In this document: one piece after another, positions 4,727 to 6,524 of the stretch | How positions within the stretch are numbered: the stretch's first letter is position 1 | Layout: each line of letters starts with the position of its first letter | NCBI GenBank assembly: GCA_031260085.1 | Contig: JAIRKP010000058.1 | Coordinates: 1 to 6,524, forward strand | Direction: 5' to 3' | DNA length: 6,524 nt | Source: Holosporales bacterium | Lineage (GTDB): Bacteria > Pseudomonadota > Alphaproteobacteria > RUG11792 | Translations under genes and position numbers: made by a program | Notes under the pieces: generated by a model | Seen by the model: only the letters and a program-made list of their open reading frames with translations | Database searches by the model: none | What the model was told of the DNA's origin: nothing

Positions 4727-6523
4727 TTACTTTCCTATTTCTGGTAAAACTAAAATATGAAGTTCTTTCAATTGATCAGGGGAAACCTCTCCGGGAGCCT
4801 GCATCATCAAATCTTGCGCTTGTTGATTAAACGGAAAAGCTATAACTTCTCGTATGTTGTCTGTTCTGGCTAGAAGCATAACTATTCGATCGATGCCAGG
4901 GGCGCATCCTCCATGAGGGGGAGCTCCATATTTGAACGCTTGTATCATAGCTCCAAATTTTTTATCAACAACTTCAGGGCTATATCCTGCTATTTCAAAG
5001 GCTTTATACATGATTTCAGGAATATGATTCCTAATGGCTCCACTTGATAGCTCTATTCCATTGCAAACTATATCATATTGGTAAGCTTTGATTTCTAGAG
5101 GATCTTTGTTATTTAATGCATCCAGACCGCCTTGCGGAATCGAAAATGGATTATGCGAGAATACAATCTGTTTTGAATCTTCGTCATATTCATACATTGG
5201 AAAGTCGATAACCCAACATAATTTATATTGTTTTTCGTCTATTAAGTTTAATATGTTTGCAAGTTTTGTTCTTGTTTGCCCTGCTATTTTAGCAGCATCT
5301 CTGTCGCAAACGAAAAATACAGTATCATTTGCTGACATTTTATTGATTTTGGCAATTTCCATTAACTCATCTTTGGTTAAAAATTTAGCGATAGGGCCTT
5401 TGAAATCACATTCTGAATTCATTGAGATATACCCAAGCCCAGGAAGATTGAGTTCTTTTGCCCAATCATTTATTCTGTCAAAGAAACTGCGTGGTTGTTT
5501 TGCGCAATTAGGAACGTTTATACTCCTAACTTTAGCTCCATTTTTTATAGCATCAAAAAAGGCTGTGAATCCTGCTTTTGCAAATAAATTAGTTAAATCC
5601 TCTATGATTAAAGGATTTCTGAGATCTGGCTTATCACATCCGTAGTGCAACATAGCATCTTCGAAAGTTATGCGTGGGAAAGGATATTGCGTTATTAAAT
5701 AATCAGCCGGAGCAAACTTTGTAAATGTGTTATACAAAACCGGCTCTATAGCATTAAAAATATCCTCTTGGGAAGCGAAGCTCATTTCGAAATCTAATTG
5801 ATAAAATTCTCCGGGAGATCTGTCAGCTCTGGCGTCTTCATCTCTAAAGCAAGGTGCAATTTGAAAATATTTATCAAATCCAGCAACCATTAGAAGTTGT
5901 TTAAACTGCTGCGGGGCTTGTGGTAATGCATAAAACTTTCCATGATGAACCCGACTTGGAACTAAATAATCTCGTGCTCCCTCAGGAGAAGAAGACGTTA
6001 GGATCGGAGTTTGAAATTCCAAAAAACCTTGATTTATCATTTCGGTTCTGAGAAAAGATATAACCTTTGAGCGCAAAATGATATTGTCGTGCATCTCTTT
6101 TCTTCGCAAATCGAGATATCTGTATGTTAATCTAGTGTCTTCCGGGAATTTATTTTCGACATTGATTTGAACAGGAAGAGTAAATTCTGGAGTAGATAAT
6201 AATTCAATATCGGTTATATAAACCTCGATCATGCCTGTATTCATGCTAGGGTTTATTGTTTCTTTTGTTCTTTCAATTACGCTGCCTATTATTTTTATGA
6301 CTGATTCATCTTTCAATTTTTCGGCAATATGAAAACTTGTATCATGTTGCTGTATAACGCATTGAGTAATTCCAAAATGATCTCTAAGATCAATAAACAA
6401 CAATCCACCATGATCGCGAATTCGATGGACAAAGCCAGACAAAGTAACTGTTTGTCCTACATTTTGAGAATTTAATTCATCACATGTGTGAGATCTGAAA
6501 GCTGTTATATGTTGCGATATCAT
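4727..6523 (-). CDS. aspS: Aspartyl-tRNA synthetase (AspRS), bacterial type, probably non-discriminating
   Basis: AspRS charges tRNA-Asp with aspartate in the cytoplasm. At 598 residues it has the normal bacterial length (E. coli 590) and full architecture: an N-terminal anticodon-binding OB fold (about 20-110), class II motif 1 around [21 protein letters not shown] (166-186), QAPQQFKQL (202-210), motif 2 [10 protein letters not shown] (226-235), the bacterial GAD insertion (about 290-425), and motif 3 GGCAPGIDR (538-546). Residue His38 in RDHGG corresponds to Pseudomonas aeruginosa His31, which is linked to recognition of both tRNA-Asp and tRNA-Asn; E. coli has Leu there. That points to a non-discriminating enzyme working with GatCAB, which is not seen in this window. 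ATG at 6523-6521 fits the family N-terminus, but the window ends one base later, so no ribosome binding site is visible and a longer N-terminus cannot be excluded. The gene converges on the symporter. Confidence 0.97.
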   Translation of the reverse strand: MISQHITAFRSHTCDELNSQNVGQTVTLSGFVHRIRDHGGLLFIDLRDHFGITQCVIQQHDTSFHIAEKLKDESVIKIIGSVIERTKETINPSMNTGMIEVYITDIELLSTPEFTLPVQINVENKFPEDTRLTYRYLDLRRKEMHDNIILRSKVISFLRTEMINQGFLEFQTPILTSSSPEGARDYLVPSRVHHGKFYALPQAPQQFKQLLMVAGFDKYFQIAPCFRDEDARADRSPGEFYQLDFEMSFASQEDIFNAIEPVLYNTFTKFAPADYLITQYPFPRITFEDAMLHYGCDKPDLRNPLIIEDLTNLFAKAGFTAFFDAIKNGAKVRSINVPNCAKQPRSFFDRINDWAKELNLPGLGYISMNSECDFKGPIAKFLTKDELMEIAKINKMSANDTVFFVCDRDAAKIAGQTRTKLANILNLIDEKQYKLCWVIDFPMYEYDEDSKQIVFSHNPFSIPQGGLDALNNKDPLEIKAYQYDIVCNGIELSSGAIRNHIPEIMYKAFEIAGYSPEVVDKKFGAMIQAFKYGAPPHGGCAPGIDRIVMLLARTDNIREVIAFPFNQQAQDLMMQAPGEVSPDQLKELHILVLPEIGK

Positions 6524-6524
6524 A

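Noticed and set aside
5088..5645. 185-codon plus-strand frame
   Set aside because: It lies wholly antisense to the well-supported aspS gene and has no recognisable protein features or ribosome binding site.

Overview
The window looks like a piece of an AT-rich alphaproteobacterial genome, plausibly from a host-associated, Holosporales- or Rickettsiales-like lineage. The AspRS has features I know from alphaproteobacterial enzymes: a '[14 protein letters not shown]' OB-fold, a motif 2 reading '[15 protein letters not shown]', and a motif 3 stretch ending '[18 protein letters not shown]'. FtsY is short and lacks the long acidic N-terminal domain. The exact taxon is an inference and cannot be settled from the sequence alone. 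Layout: the right-hand 5.2 kb is ordinary and gene-dense. A tight plus-strand cluster, murA - ftsY - SDF-family symporter, has gaps of only 8 and 7 bases. It is followed by a convergent, minus-strand aspS whose stop codon lies 33 bases from the symporter's stop. These genes cover peptidoglycan precursor synthesis (MurA), co-translational membrane targeting (FtsY), solute uptake (symporter) and aspartyl-tRNA synthesis (AspRS). The closeness of the first three suggests one transcript, with a sigma70-like promoter candidate just before murA. The left-hand 1.3 kb is different. It holds no recognisable conserved gene. It has a GC-richer stretch (about 51% over 421-720 by hand count, against about 27% in the start of ftsY) carrying an unrecognised small-protein reading frame. 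Read in frame from 211 to 735, that frame has a plausible Shine-Dalgarno sequence, a signal peptide and an acidic, proline-rich tail, but a single TAA at 391-393 splits it in two. Downstream, 948-1092 is a compact structured cassette: a perfect 13-bp stem, a perfect 17-bp stem, a CCCCGGGG core and a perfect 7-bp stem, enclosed by a further 7-bp complementary pair. A consensus -35 and an extended -10 sit inside its arms, pointing at murA. A near-perfect 26-base dyad lies at 1130-1155, and a degenerate repeat occurs at 137-166 and 1201-1230. This intergenic structure and the interrupted secreted-type gene are the least explained parts of the window. The symporter is also notable: two positions that bind the side-chain carboxylate in characterised glutamate/aspartate transporters are changed, which argues for a different substrate.
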